Positions 1 through 6,658 are shown, counted from the stretch's first letter. The stretch is DNA of 9,462 nucleotides from Pseudomonadota bacterium (GCA_015486505.1 WFRP01000309.1:1-9462), one strand, 5' to 3'. Translations and numbers: made by a program. Notes: generated by a model not told the origin, from the sequence alone.

Positions 1-259
1 AACCGTCATCGATCAGGATAATTTCAAAATTACGCCATGTCTGAGCCTTAAGGGAGTCCAATACCCGATCCAGATAAACACCGTAATTGTAACAGGTTAC
101 AATCACACTGACCAGCGGCCCCGACCACGGCTGCTGCTCGATATTTACCGGTTCCACCCAACGTCGACGCCATCTGGCCCAGGCAGCTGCCGATAAAGCC
201 GCGGCTCGGGCCCACCAGAGCCCTACTTTCTCCCGATAAAAAACTACTCTCGCCAACAA
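1..259 (-). CDS. Family 2 glycosyltransferase, N-terminal part (runs off the left edge)
   Basis: About 86 codons are visible. After a basic, Trp/Ala-rich stretch of some 45 residues comes the opening of a GT-A fold: PLVSVIVTCYNYGVYL, then SLKAQTWRNFEIILIDDG at the window edge. This is the classic start of GT2 enzymes, the first beta strand of the nucleotide-sugar site followed by the segment leading to the first acidic pair. Such enzymes transfer a sugar from an NDP-sugar to a growing glycan on the cytoplasmic side of the inner membrane. The frame has a TAA a few codons upstream and no ATG, so translation must begin at a TTG (259, or the adjacent one at 256). An AGGTGAG ribosome binding site lies 6 nt before the first. 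The gene follows repeat copy A directly. Sugar specificity cannot be read from this fragment. Confidence 0.88.
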   Translation of the reverse strand, partial: MLARVVFYREKVGLWWARAAALSAAAWARWRRRWVEPVNIEQQPWSGPLVSVIVTCYNYGVYLDRVLDSLKAQTWRNFEIILIDDG

Positions 260-265
260 TTTTAT

Positions 266-272
266 CTCACCT
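266..272 (-). promoter_or_regulatory. Ribosome binding site supporting a TTG start of the glycosyltransferase
   Basis: On the minus strand the sequence is AGGTGAG, six bases before the TTG at 259. No ATG or GTG lies in frame between this site and the upstream TAA, so the site decides the start. Confidence 0.6.
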
Positions 273-277
273 GATTT

Positions 278-429
278 TTAGTACCTTACAGGTTATTTTC
301 TGCACCAAAAAACAAGATTTAACAGTCAGAAAATGTTCTGATAAGAGCACTTATTTGCGACCAGCGGAAGTGCCCCCGGGTGCGGGCCGAAAAGGCTCGA
401 TTGGGCTGCGGGAGTTGTCCCCGCATTAG
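278..429 (-). repeat. Dispersed structured intergenic repeat, copy A (inverted relative to B and C)
   Basis: Read on the minus strand it begins CTAATGCGGGG at the acyltransferase side and ends AACCTGTAAGGTACTAA at the glycosyltransferase side. The first ~105 bases match copy B with about 14 substitutions, mostly transitions. Visible structures are a GCGGG/CCCGC hairpin, a second hairpin whose loop is TTTTC, and a terminal stem ATTTTCTG (minus strand, 334-327) pairing with CAGAAAAT (302-295). Its centre between these arms differs from copy B, yet the stem is kept with different bases. No coding potential is apparent, and it fills most of the 180 bp between the acyltransferase and the glycosyltransferase. 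Confidence 0.85.
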
Positions 430-439
430 ACAAACCGGC

Positions 440-1585
440 TTAAATTTTTTCCGCAATTTTACGATCAAACCGGCGCAGGATAAAACGCCGGGCGGGATCT
501 TCCACATATCTCCAGAACAGATATGAAACCACCAGCAACAAGATCCAGAAAATCGGATAATCGGTCATGCGCTGGGCCGGCAACCTTGATTCTATATACA
601 TATTGTAGAGATAGATAAGAATATAGTGAATCAGAAAAACCGCGTAACTCATTTCACCTGCAACAACCAGGAAACGCCAGTTTAAAATTTTTGTGAGCAA
701 CCCTTTCTGACCGGCCATAAAAAAGATCAGAATTGCGATCGCCGGGACTGACAGGGTATGATAGAGCCAGGTTTCCCAGATGGGACCTACCAGATTTTTC
801 AGGTGATAGTAGAGCAGATACGGCATATAATAGATACTGAAAACCGTCAATAATAAAGCGGCAGCTTCAATGACCGTTGCCCTGATCACGCCAAGTTTTT
901 GCAACCGACTATTTTTTTGCCAGAGCGTGCAAACCGCCATCCCCAACAAGAATTCAAATACACGAGCCAGAGGATTAATATAAACCATCCCCTCAATACA
1001 GGGCCGGATATGGCTCAGTCGCACCGGAGGCAGCTGCAGATATCCGGTCAATCGAACCACTAAAAAGAGTACGATCAGCGAAATCACCATCTTAAGCCAC
1101 CAGGTTCTGAGCCATTTGTAGATAAGCAAAGGAAAAATCAGATAGAAGAAAAACTCTACCGAAACGCACCAGGTCGGCGGATTCAGGGAGGTAAAATAGT
1201 CCGCAATCGGAACCCAGGACTGAACCAGAAAAAGATTTGCCCAGATAATCGAAAGATAATGCGGGTTGGCAAAAAAATCGTTAGGCGGCAGAATAACGAA
1301 AAGAAAAAAGAGCCCGGTAAGCAGGTAGCCCGGATAAAGCCGGGCAAACCGGGCGATAAAAAAACGCCGGCAGGCCGCCCGGCCGTGCAGGTCACCATAA
1401 ACATAAGTCAGGACAAATCCCGACATGATAAAAAAGAAACTTACCGCATGGTCAAGCGCAAAAGGATGCACCATTTCGCGAATAACACCAAAATGACCAA
1501 CCGAATGATGCAGAACAATCATCACCACCGCGAAAAACCTTAACGAGGTCAAGGCGTCAATTTTTTTAATTCGGTGATGCTGCAA
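440..1585 (-). CDS. Acyltransferase 3 family integral membrane protein (probable glycan O-acetyltransferase)
   Basis: A 381-residue polytopic protein with about ten hydrophobic segments, the normal size of an acyltransferase-3 (PF01757) domain without an added SGNH domain. Near the N-terminus is SLRFFAVVMIVLHHS (residues 14-28), carrying the family's conserved Arg and His pair. FFFIMSGFVLTY (50-61), FIARFARLYP (76-85) and PPTWCVSVEFFFYLIFP (136-152) follow, and the protein ends in a basic cytoplasmic tail. In this family acetyl groups are moved across the inner membrane onto O-antigen or other glycans. Which sugar is acylated, and whether the donor is acetyl-CoA, is inferred. Translation starts at TTG, backed by AAAAGGAT seven bases upstream. 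The zinc-ribbon methyltransferase lies 73 bp upstream, and repeat copy A begins 10 bp after the stop. Confidence 0.9.
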   Translation of the reverse strand: MQHHRIKKIDALTSLRFFAVVMIVLHHSVGHFGVIREMVHPFALDHAVSFFFIMSGFVLTYVYGDLHGRAACRRFFIARFARLYPGYLLTGLFFLFVILPPNDFFANPHYLSIIWANLFLVQSWVPIADYFTSLNPPTWCVSVEFFFYLIFPLLIYKWLRTWWLKMVISLIVLFLVVRLTGYLQLPPVRLSHIRPCIEGMVYINPLARVFEFLLGMAVCTLWQKNSRLQKLGVIRATVIEAAALLLTVFSIYYMPYLLYYHLKNLVGPIWETWLYHTLSVPAIAILIFFMAGQKGLLTKILNWRFLVVAGEMSYAVFLIHYILIYLYNMYIESRLPAQRMTDYPIFWILLLVVSYLFWRYVEDPARRFILRRFDRKIAEKI

Positions 1586-1590
1586 ATATT

Positions 1591-1598
1591 ATCCTTTT
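1591..1598 (-). promoter_or_regulatory. Ribosome binding site for the acyltransferase TTG start
   Basis: The minus strand reads AAAAGGAT AATAT TTG. The purine-rich core is well placed for the TTG at 1585, and no competing ATG lies nearby in frame. Confidence 0.6.
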
Positions 1599-1658
1599 CG
1601 GCTTCTTCAATGTCTTAAGCTTAAGCCCTTAAGCGGTCTAATTAATCGTGCAAATAGT

Positions 1659-2564
1659 TTACGGCTCAACTTTCTGCTTACCAATCCGACCGGAGAGCTC
1701 CCCTTTAGATCCAGTTTTTTTCAACCAGGCAACCGGATTGAAAAACCGGCTTGCCACCGGTTTCGTCGGGCCCGGATTAGATACCTGCTCGCCGGAACCG
1801 GCATCCAAAATCTTCGACTTAATGGTTACCAACACTTCGATATACTCAGCTCTTATACCAAGTTCCAAAGTATCAAGATAGATTATCTGAGTAAAAAGTC
1901 CCGAATGTCTGAATATATAATCACAAATATCGTATCCCCACCGGCGGGTTACCAGAGCCCCTTGTTCCGACACCGGGCTGCCGTGATACTCCGGATCCAG
2001 CAAATGTTCGACGGCACCATCTGCACCTATTTTCGCACAAACTTCAGTAGGTTCACTTTTGTTGACCAAAGGTACGGTAAAAATATGCATACCCCCGGGA
2101 CGCAAAGTTCGGGCAATCTCCCGAAATGCCAGGTCGGGCTTAAAAATATGCTCCATTACATCCTGACTTATATGCAGATCGATACTGTTACCGGCGAAAC
2201 TTAATGATTCCAGATTCTCACAACGCCAGCCCTGATGTTCGACTCCGGATTTCACTCCAGGAAAAAACTGCGACGCAATATAATTTTGACAATGTTTTTT
2301 CAGTTTTGGCGAGATTCCCCGCTCAATCGGCGAAGATTCATGGATCGTTGCCCGGCGCCAATCGGGGAAAAAATGTTCTACCGCCCAGGCCAGCGCTCGT
2401 TCACGCGGGATTGAACCACATTCAGTACAGATGTAGTGGTCTCGAAACCAAGGCTCTGCAGCTGTAAACCTGACGGCCTGCTCACAGCAGTGACAGAAAC
2501 CGTAATTTGAAAAAATAATTTTACTCACTAATCTACTAATGCGGGAACAATCCCCGCAACCCAA
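1659..2564 (-). CDS. Zinc-ribbon class I SAM-dependent methyltransferase
   Basis: A protein of 301 residues. The N-terminus holds two cysteine knuckles, CHCC (24-27) and CTEC (46-49), which look like a treble-clef or zinc-ribbon module ahead of the catalytic domain. The methyltransferase part contains SQDVMEHIFKPDLAFREIARTLRPGGMHIFTVP (about 133-165, written in two halves: SQDVMEHIF, then LRPGGMHIFTVP), the usual acidic/His loop and post-motif of Methyltransf_11 enzymes. The glycine-rich SAM loop is not obvious in the preceding region. GYDICDYIFRHSG and a Lys-rich tail follow. The first possible start is TTG at 2564, with AAAAGG five bases upstream; both lie inside repeat copy B. The alternative is GTG at 2528, just outside it but without a clear ribosome binding site. 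Likely a sugar or lipid-linked glycan methyltransferase, substrate unknown. Confidence 0.8.
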   Translation of the reverse strand: MGCGDCSRISRLVSKIIFSNYGFCHCCEQAVRFTAAEPWFRDHYICTECGSIPRERALAWAVEHFFPDWRRATIHESSPIERGISPKLKKHCQNYIASQFFPGVKSGVEHQGWRCENLESLSFAGNSIDLHISQDVMEHIFKPDLAFREIARTLRPGGMHIFTVPLVNKSEPTEVCAKIGADGAVEHLLDPEYHGSPVSEQGALVTRRWGYDICDYIFRHSGLFTQIIYLDTLELGIRAEYIEVLVTIKSKILDAGSGEQVSNPGPTKPVASRFFNPVAWLKKTGSKGELSGRIGKQKVEP

Positions 2565-2696
2565 TCCGGCCTTTTCGGTCCGTACCCAGGAGCACTCCCG
2601 ATAGTCGCAAATAAGTACTCTTATCAGAACATTTTCTTGTTTTTATAGTTGAAAAAACTGTCGAAAAAAACAAGAAAATAACCTGTAAGGTACTAA
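2536..2696 (+). repeat. Dispersed structured intergenic repeat, copy B (uninterrupted)
   Basis: Starts CTAATGCGGG and ends AACCTGTAAGGTACTAA, in direct orientation to copy C and inverted to copy A. Four structures can be drawn. GCGGG pairs with CCCGC near the left edge. A 51-bp module (2560-2610) bounded by direct CGCAA repeats carries a TTTTC-loop hairpin. Outer arms 2614-2627 and 2683-2694 pair with two bulges. An inner 13-bp stem TTTTCTTGTTTTT (2632-2644) pairs perfectly with AAAAACAAGAAAA (2666-2678). It occupies almost the whole gap between the radical SAM gene and the zinc-ribbon methyltransferase and probably overlaps the latter's first codons. Confidence 0.87.
2570..2575 (-). promoter_or_regulatory. 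Putative repeat-encoded ribosome binding site for the zinc-ribbon methyltransferase
   Basis: AAAAGG on the minus strand sits five bases before the TTG at 2564. Both are part of the repeat's central hairpin, and the same arrangement exists in copy A, where it does not precede a gene. If used, translation would be initiated from repeat sequence and add 12 repeat-derived residues. Confidence 0.35.
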
Positions 2697-2701
2697 CCTG
2701 G

Positions 2702-3868
2702 TCAAGAATCCTTTTGCAATATACCCTTCAACAAACGCAGCGGCGAACTGATGCGCCAACTCGTTGATGACATAATATCGCCAATCCGTTTATTCAGTAC
2801 AGCGATATCAGCATCACGCTTAACAACAGATCTATTCAAAGCGGCAATTTTATTTTCATATTCAGTTATTGATCTTTTAAGCGCTTCATTCTCCAGTTCA
2901 GACTCTGTTGCTTCCGTAGAGTAAACTACGGATTGTTTTCGGGAACTTTCTGAGTCTAACCCTATAAAATCTTCTCCAAAAAAAGATTTACCAAACCATC
3001 TGCCAATATCGGTTAAATCTCTATTTGTTGGGTTTCTTCTAAAAAGTGTGCAGGTTCTGCATTTTGGATGAAATAATCGTGACAACATCATCTTTTCGTA
3101 GTCCATCTCTAAAAAATTGCCAATCCTGCAATTTTCAAAATTCCCATAGGCACAACACAGGTAAGCATCACCTTTACAATCAAGTGCAATTACGTCAAAA
3201 AGCAGCGCACAGGGGTTTAGCGATTTTTCCGAACTTCCAATTTCCCGAACATCAACGGTAATTTCATCGGTAGTCGAAAAATCATTCAAAACAGGAGTTA
3301 AAGGGTCGCCGGAAGCAGGATATACTTGAAAATTCAGCCCTAAAGACTCAGAGAACTCCCTAAATGCGGATATCTGTTCCCGGTTGTAATCAAACTCCAG
3401 ATACTTAACATACACCTTGATATCAAGGCTGCTTCCGGACAAATATTGTGCAAGATCAGTTAAATTTCGTTTTACAACTTCAATATCACCGCCACTATGA
3501 TTAATTTGGTAGATATCATTGGTAAAACCGGAAACCGATACCGACAATTCCGAGACACCGGCTTCCAGAGTATCAATCAAAGTCGACATTTCAGAAAGAG
3601 AAAAATTTGAGGAGAGAACACAATGAATGTTGTTGTCGACCACTTCTTTGACAAATTTATTTATTTCAGGATGTAAAAACGGTTCTGTCCAATTATACAA
3701 ACCAACTGTCGTTGCGCCCTTTTCTTTTGCTTTCACAACTATTTTTTTAAACCTGGAAAAAGACATTTTCTCTTGTGAATTTTTCACCTTGCGCTGTCCC
3801 CGAACACATGTCCGACAGCGCAAATTACAGGCATCAACAATATCTATGTAATACAACATGTGATTCAC
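2702..3868 (-). CDS. Radical SAM/SPASM protein with C-terminal coiled coil and STSWRIS tail
   Basis: A protein of 388 residues. Close to the N-terminus, DACNLRCRTC gives the CxxxCxxC motif (Cys 14, 18, 21) that binds the 4Fe-4S cluster for cleaving S-adenosylmethionine. GLYNWTEPFLHPEI (56-69) is the following conserved strand. A SPASM-like region at about 218-275 contributes Cys 220, 231, 238, 239, 247, 270 and 273, enough for at least one auxiliary cluster. Residues 331-358 form two 14-residue coiled-coil units, followed by SSTSWRISSPLRLLKG (367-382). The reaction is unknown; a carbon-centred modification of a sugar or carrier is only an inference from context. Start is GTG right after an in-frame TAA, or ATG three codons later (3859); neither has a strong ribosome site. 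The upstream methyltransferase ends 40 bp before it, and repeat B begins 5 bp after the stop. Confidence 0.87.
   Translation of the reverse strand: MNHMLYYIDIVDACNLRCRTCVRGQRKVKNSQEKMSFSRFKKIVVKAKEKGATTVGLYNWTEPFLHPEINKFVKEVVDNNIHCVLSSNFSLSEMSTLIDTLEAGVSELSVSVSGFTNDIYQINHSGGDIEVVKRNLTDLAQYLSGSSLDIKVYVKYLEFDYNREQISAFREFSESLGLNFQVYPASGDPLTPVLNDFSTTDEITVDVREIGSSEKSLNPCALLFDVIALDCKGDAYLCCAYGNFENCRIGNFLEMDYEKMMLSRLFHPKCRTCTLFRRNPTNRDLTDIGRWFGKSFFGEDFIGLDSESSRKQSVVYSTEATESELENEALKRSITEYENKIAALNRSVVKRDADIAVLNKRIGDIMSSTSWRISSPLRLLKGILQKDS
2723..2878 (-). other. Coiled-coil repeats plus STSWRIS tail of the radical SAM protein
   Basis: Two 14-residue units, KRSITEYENKIAAL and NRSVVKRDADIAVL, precede SSTSWRISSPLRLLKG. 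The same unit pattern and tail end the TylF-type methyltransferase of this cassette, although the two catalytic domains are unrelated. Confidence 0.75.
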
Positions 3869-3908
3869 TTAAAAAGAACTTTTTTGCAACATTTTTTCAC
3901 CCGCCACA

Positions 3909-4727
3909 TTAATGCAAAAATTTTTTTTGCAGATGTACCCGTAATCTTTCCGCTAAATTAACTTTTCTATTTTTATTAATTTTCCCGTTACAAGTGCCGA
4001 CCGACAAACTCATCAAATCAACGGTTTCTGCTTTTTTAGTTGCAACTGCCGCTTTTACAACAACCTGGTATACTTGTCCAAAACGGTTTTTCCGCAGAAC
4101 CTCTTTGATCTTTTCGGAAAGTTTTTGCCATTTCTCTGAAAATTCGGTCTCTTCCGGCGATAAAGTTACAAATTGCGCTTCAATTATCTGCAGACCCGCA
4201 GCGCTAAACAGTTTCTGTATATTTCTCATCCCGAAAAAACGGATATGAGTTCTATCCAATAAACCCCAATCCCGATACTCAAAATCTTCATCCAGAAGTG
4301 TAGCGATCACGGCATTATGAGCAATATGAGGCAGGGAAACAACAATCCGGCCCGCTTCTGCCGCCAGACTCGCCATCGCCTTTAATACCGCCTGAGGATC
4401 ATAGACATGCTCCAATACATCAGCAGCCACCAGGACATCGAAAGGCGCTTCTTCCTGCAGCAATTCGGGCCAGGAATTATCATTCAGGTCCGCTTCGTAG
4501 ACCCGTTCACAATAGGCACTTAATTTTTCAATCGCCTCTTTGTTGATCTCCAGCCCTGTAACCCGACAGTTTCCAACTTCACGCAAGAGCTTACTTATCG
4601 ACCCGGCCCCGGCCCCAACATCCAAAACCCGCCGGTTCCGCCCCACCATACGCACAACTCTGGCCGGAGCCGAGTCGGATGCAGGATCTACTCCATATTC
4701 ATAAATATGGCTGTTTTTTAAATACAT
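3909..4727 (-). CDS. Class I SAM-dependent methyltransferase
   Basis: A 272-residue protein with a standard Rossmann methyltransferase core. VLDVGAGAGSISKLL (34-48) is the glycine-rich SAM-binding loop, GLEINKEAIE (58-67) ends with the acidic residue expected to bind the ribose, and AADVLEHVYDP (101-111) matches the Methyltransf_23 active-site strand. LLDRTHIRFF (156-165) is also typical of that family in polysaccharide loci. The last 70 residues are basic and less conserved, and lack the STSWRIS tail of its two neighbours. The ATG at 4727 has AAGAAGAG just upstream and overlaps the end of the TylF-type gene by 10 bp, implying coupled translation. It probably O- or N-methylates a sugar or its carrier-linked form; acceptor unknown. 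Confidence 0.88.
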   Translation of the reverse strand: MYLKNSHIYEYGVDPASDSAPARVVRMVGRNRRVLDVGAGAGSISKLLREVGNCRVTGLEINKEAIEKLSAYCERVYEADLNDNSWPELLQEEAPFDVLVAADVLEHVYDPQAVLKAMASLAAEAGRIVVSLPHIAHNAVIATLLDEDFEYRDWGLLDRTHIRFFGMRNIQKLFSAAGLQIIEAQFVTLSPEETEFSEKWQKLSEKIKEVLRKNRFGQVYQVVVKAAVATKKAETVDLMSLSVGTCNGKINKNRKVNLAERLRVHLQKKFLH

Positions 4728-5956
4728 TTCACTCTTCTTAAAATATTTTTCAAAAACCGGACCGGATAACTAATCCTCCAACTCGTTGATGACAGGATTT
4801 CGGCAATATAGATATTTTTTTCGGCAAGTGCCTGATTTAATCGCATTACCTCATCTTCCTGCTCGGCTACAGTTTGATTCAATACCTCAATTTGCCGGTC
4901 TCGTTCGGCAAGTAATTGTTTAAGCTCGGAGACCCGTCTATCATTTTTAACCTGATGCTGATTGGGCTCAACCACGCGGCAATCCCTTTCCGCAATAGCC
5001 TGATTGAGCCGTATTATCGCATTTTGGCTCAACTGAACCATAGATTTATAAAGATGTAAAATGGACTCGTTTGAGGGTTCTTCAACCTGGAACCTAACAG
5101 AATGTTCACTTTTCTTCTTACCTTCAAGCGGTTTTCGCCAATAGACACCGACTCCGTCAATCTCGACAATTTTCGGTTCTATCCCCCGGGTCCTGCAGTA
5201 ATCGCTGACCGCCGCCTTACATTCAGGAACAACATGATAATCATCAATGATTATGTAGCCGTTGGGGGATAATTTGGGATAAAGAGCATTTAGTGCGTCC
5301 ATGGTCGACTCATACATATCACCATCGAGCCGCAACAATGCCAGCTTCCCGATATTTGCCGTCGGTAGAGTATCCTTAAACCATCCCTTGAGAAATTTAG
5401 TCTGCTCATCAAGCAGATCAAAAAAACGAAAATTTTCCTTAACCTCTTCCAGCGAAACTGCCAGTTCCTCATATTTATGAAATTCTGAACCGGCATCTTC
5501 CGGGTACTGTTCAGCATTGGCCGGCGGCAATCCTGCAAAAGAATCAGCGACCCAAACCGTCCTGTCGGTTATATTGTGGGCATACAAAACCGCGCGCATC
5601 AGGATGCAGGCTCCTCCGCGCCACACCCCGGTCTCTATAAGGTCACCCGGAACTTTATCTTCAATAATTGATTCCGTTAAAATTCGCAGGTTATTTAACC
5701 TTTTCACACCGATCATGGTAAATGCTTGAGATGGCCAATCCAGACCATTTTCGCGCAACTCAAGATCGAAAGTCTCTGACCCCGATGGGATAAGCGGCAG
5801 ATCTCTACATATGACACCGGTCAAAAAAGACTGCATCAATTCAAGATAACTGTCTCTTATAGATTGCCACTCTTCCAGATTATGCGGAATCAGAGCTGTT
5901 GCTTCATTCCGGCATACCGCTTCAGCCCGGCCCTGATTGCAGGGTTGATGACTCAT
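4718..5956 (-). CDS. TylF/MycF-type methyltransferase with C-terminal coiled coil and STSWRIS tail
   Basis: A protein of 412 residues from the ATG at 5956. TylF/MycF enzymes are metal-dependent O-methyltransferases acting on deoxysugars. The domain covers about residues 30-275: DLIETGVWRGGACILM (106-121) forms the SAM site, VADSFAGLPP follows, and LRLDGDMYESTMDAL then IIIDDYH supply the expected acidic metal ligands. Residues 318-387 form five 14-residue repeats of the type NQALAEKNIYIAEI, a long two-heptad coiled coil, ending in SSTSWRISYPVRFLKN (389-404). The chosen ATG overlaps the previous stop as ATGA and has AAAAGGA seven bases upstream; a TTG two codons earlier is too close to that site. 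The plain family is much shorter, so the tail is an addition. It probably methylates a polymer sugar and may be anchored or recruited through the tail. Confidence 0.88.
   Translation of the reverse strand: MSHQPCNQGRAEAVCRNEATALIPHNLEEWQSIRDSYLELMQSFLTGVICRDLPLIPSGSETFDLELRENGLDWPSQAFTMIGVKRLNNLRILTESIIEDKVPGDLIETGVWRGGACILMRAVLYAHNITDRTVWVADSFAGLPPANAEQYPEDAGSEFHKYEELAVSLEEVKENFRFFDLLDEQTKFLKGWFKDTLPTANIGKLALLRLDGDMYESTMDALNALYPKLSPNGYIIIDDYHVVPECKAAVSDYCRTRGIEPKIVEIDGVGVYWRKPLEGKKKSEHSVRFQVEEPSNESILHLYKSMVQLSQNAIIRLNQAIAERDCRVVEPNQHQVKNDRRVSELKQLLAERDRQIEVLNQTVAEQEDEVMRLNQALAEKNIYIAEILSSTSWRISYPVRFLKNILRRVKCI
4745..5005 (-). other. Five 14-residue coiled-coil repeats plus STSWRIS tail of the TylF-type protein
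   Basis: The units align without gaps: NQAIAERDCRVVEP, NQHQVKNDRRVSEL, KQLLAERDRQIEVL, NQTVAEQEDEVMRL, NQALAEKNIYIAEI. Hydrophobic residues recur with two-heptad spacing. SSTSWRISYPVRFLKN and a basic end follow. The tail shares 17 identical bases with that of the radical SAM gene (4778-4794 against 2756-2772). Confidence 0.8.
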
Positions 5957-6654
5957 CCGCAAATCCTTTTTAGGTATCCATTCGGGTTATAACTCAACTG
6001 ATAACGCTCACAATCCCGATCGACAACAAAACGCCGGTCATTCTCAAGAAACTCCCGGATCGCCGGTAAAGGTCCCGGCCCGCCCAAAGCACCACCAAGT
6101 AAAGTTTGTCGGGGAAACAGATCAACCACCCCGTCTTCAACTATAAAATAGGAGTCCTCACTGACAATATCGGCATAAGTGTACAGATCTGCCAACACCA
6201 TATCCTTACGATGATCAGCATCGTGAATAATCATAACCCGGGCGTCTGCACAAATGTTTTTGATTTGTGTGATGACCTCGGGGTCTTGAGTAGATCCGGT
6301 CAGTGTCATTATGCGGTCATGAGAAACAATAAAATTAGTGTGATCTATATCTACCGTGACAATACGCCCATGACCAATATTTTCCATTAAATGAGCTAAA
6401 TAAAGTGTACTTCCCCCCTTAAATGAACCCATTTCAACCAAAATATCGGGCCGTACCTTAAAGATTAATTCCTGGTAAATCCATAAATCCAATACATTTT
6501 TCCAAGTTGGGATACCCATCCAGCTTACCTTATCAAAAACCACGTTTTGCTGATGATGTTCCAACCAGCCAGCAAGATTTAATTTGTTCAAATGTTCATA
6601 TTCCGAATCGGTAACCTTGGCATTTTCTCCAGATATTACTTCTCTCTTATTCAA
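5953..6654 (-). CDS. CmcI/rhamnosyl O-methyltransferase family protein
   Basis: A protein of 233 residues, the full length of the CmcI-like family (PF04989), often annotated as cephalosporin hydroxylase although characterised sugar-pathway members are SAM-dependent O-methyltransferases. WMGIPTWKNVLDLWIYQELI (45-64) is the family's opening signature. VEMGSFKGGSTLYLA (73-87) is the SAM-binding loop, TVDIDH (100-105) the acidic strand end, and IHDADHRKD (143-151) with FIVEDGVVD (160-168) hold the expected metal and catalytic acids. GGPGPLPAIREFL (181-193) and SYNPNGYLKR at the end are also typical. The start is TTG at 6654 with AGGGGAT upstream, at the edge of repeat copy C. It heads the four-gene cassette and overlaps the next gene by ATGA. 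Probable substrate is a sugar of the exported glycan. Confidence 0.88.
   Translation of the reverse strand: MNKREVISGENAKVTDSEYEHLNKLNLAGWLEHHQQNVVFDKVSWMGIPTWKNVLDLWIYQELIFKVRPDILVEMGSFKGGSTLYLAHLMENIGHGRIVTVDIDHTNFIVSHDRIMTLTGSTQDPEVITQIKNICADARVMIIHDADHRKDMVLADLYTYADIVSEDSYFIVEDGVVDLFPRQTLLGGALGGPGPLPAIREFLENDRRFVVDRDCERYQLSYNPNGYLKRICG
5964..5970 (-). promoter_or_regulatory. Ribosome binding site selecting the ATG at 5956
   Basis: AAAAGGA on the minus strand lies inside the end of the preceding gene, seven bases before the ATG at 5956. It abuts the alternative TTG at 5962, which argues for the ATG and its 4-bp ATGA overlap. Confidence 0.65.
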
Positions 6655-6658
6655 AATT

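Noticed and set aside
278..429. Possible integron attC sites
   Set aside because: Size and inverted structure are suggestive, but no matching RYYYAAC/GTTRRRY core pair could be placed at the ends, copies differ in orientation, and multi-gene cassettes with no integrase do not fit.
319..507. 62-codon minus-strand open frame across repeat A and the acyltransferase end
   Set aside because: It is composed of repeat sequence plus an out-of-frame reading of the acyltransferase gene; the acyltransferase frame has clear family motifs.
1259..1543. Plus-strand frame rich in Lys and Arg
   Set aside because: Antisense to membrane segments of the acyltransferase; the basic composition is what complementing such codons gives.
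1614..1633. Three CTTAAG palindromes in the gap before the acyltransferase
   Set aside because: The hexamer repeats at 1614, 1620 and 1628 can form a weak hairpin, but it is short and low in GC, and nothing links it to a known site.
2536..2696. Intrinsic transcription terminator
   Set aside because: The long stem is AT-rich, and on the minus strand no GC-rich stem is followed by a clear T-run. Attenuation is possible but unsupported.
2600..2696. Promoter within repeat B for the downstream genes
   Set aside because: A TATAAA is present on the minus strand, but no -35-like hexamer at 16-18 bp spacing could be found.
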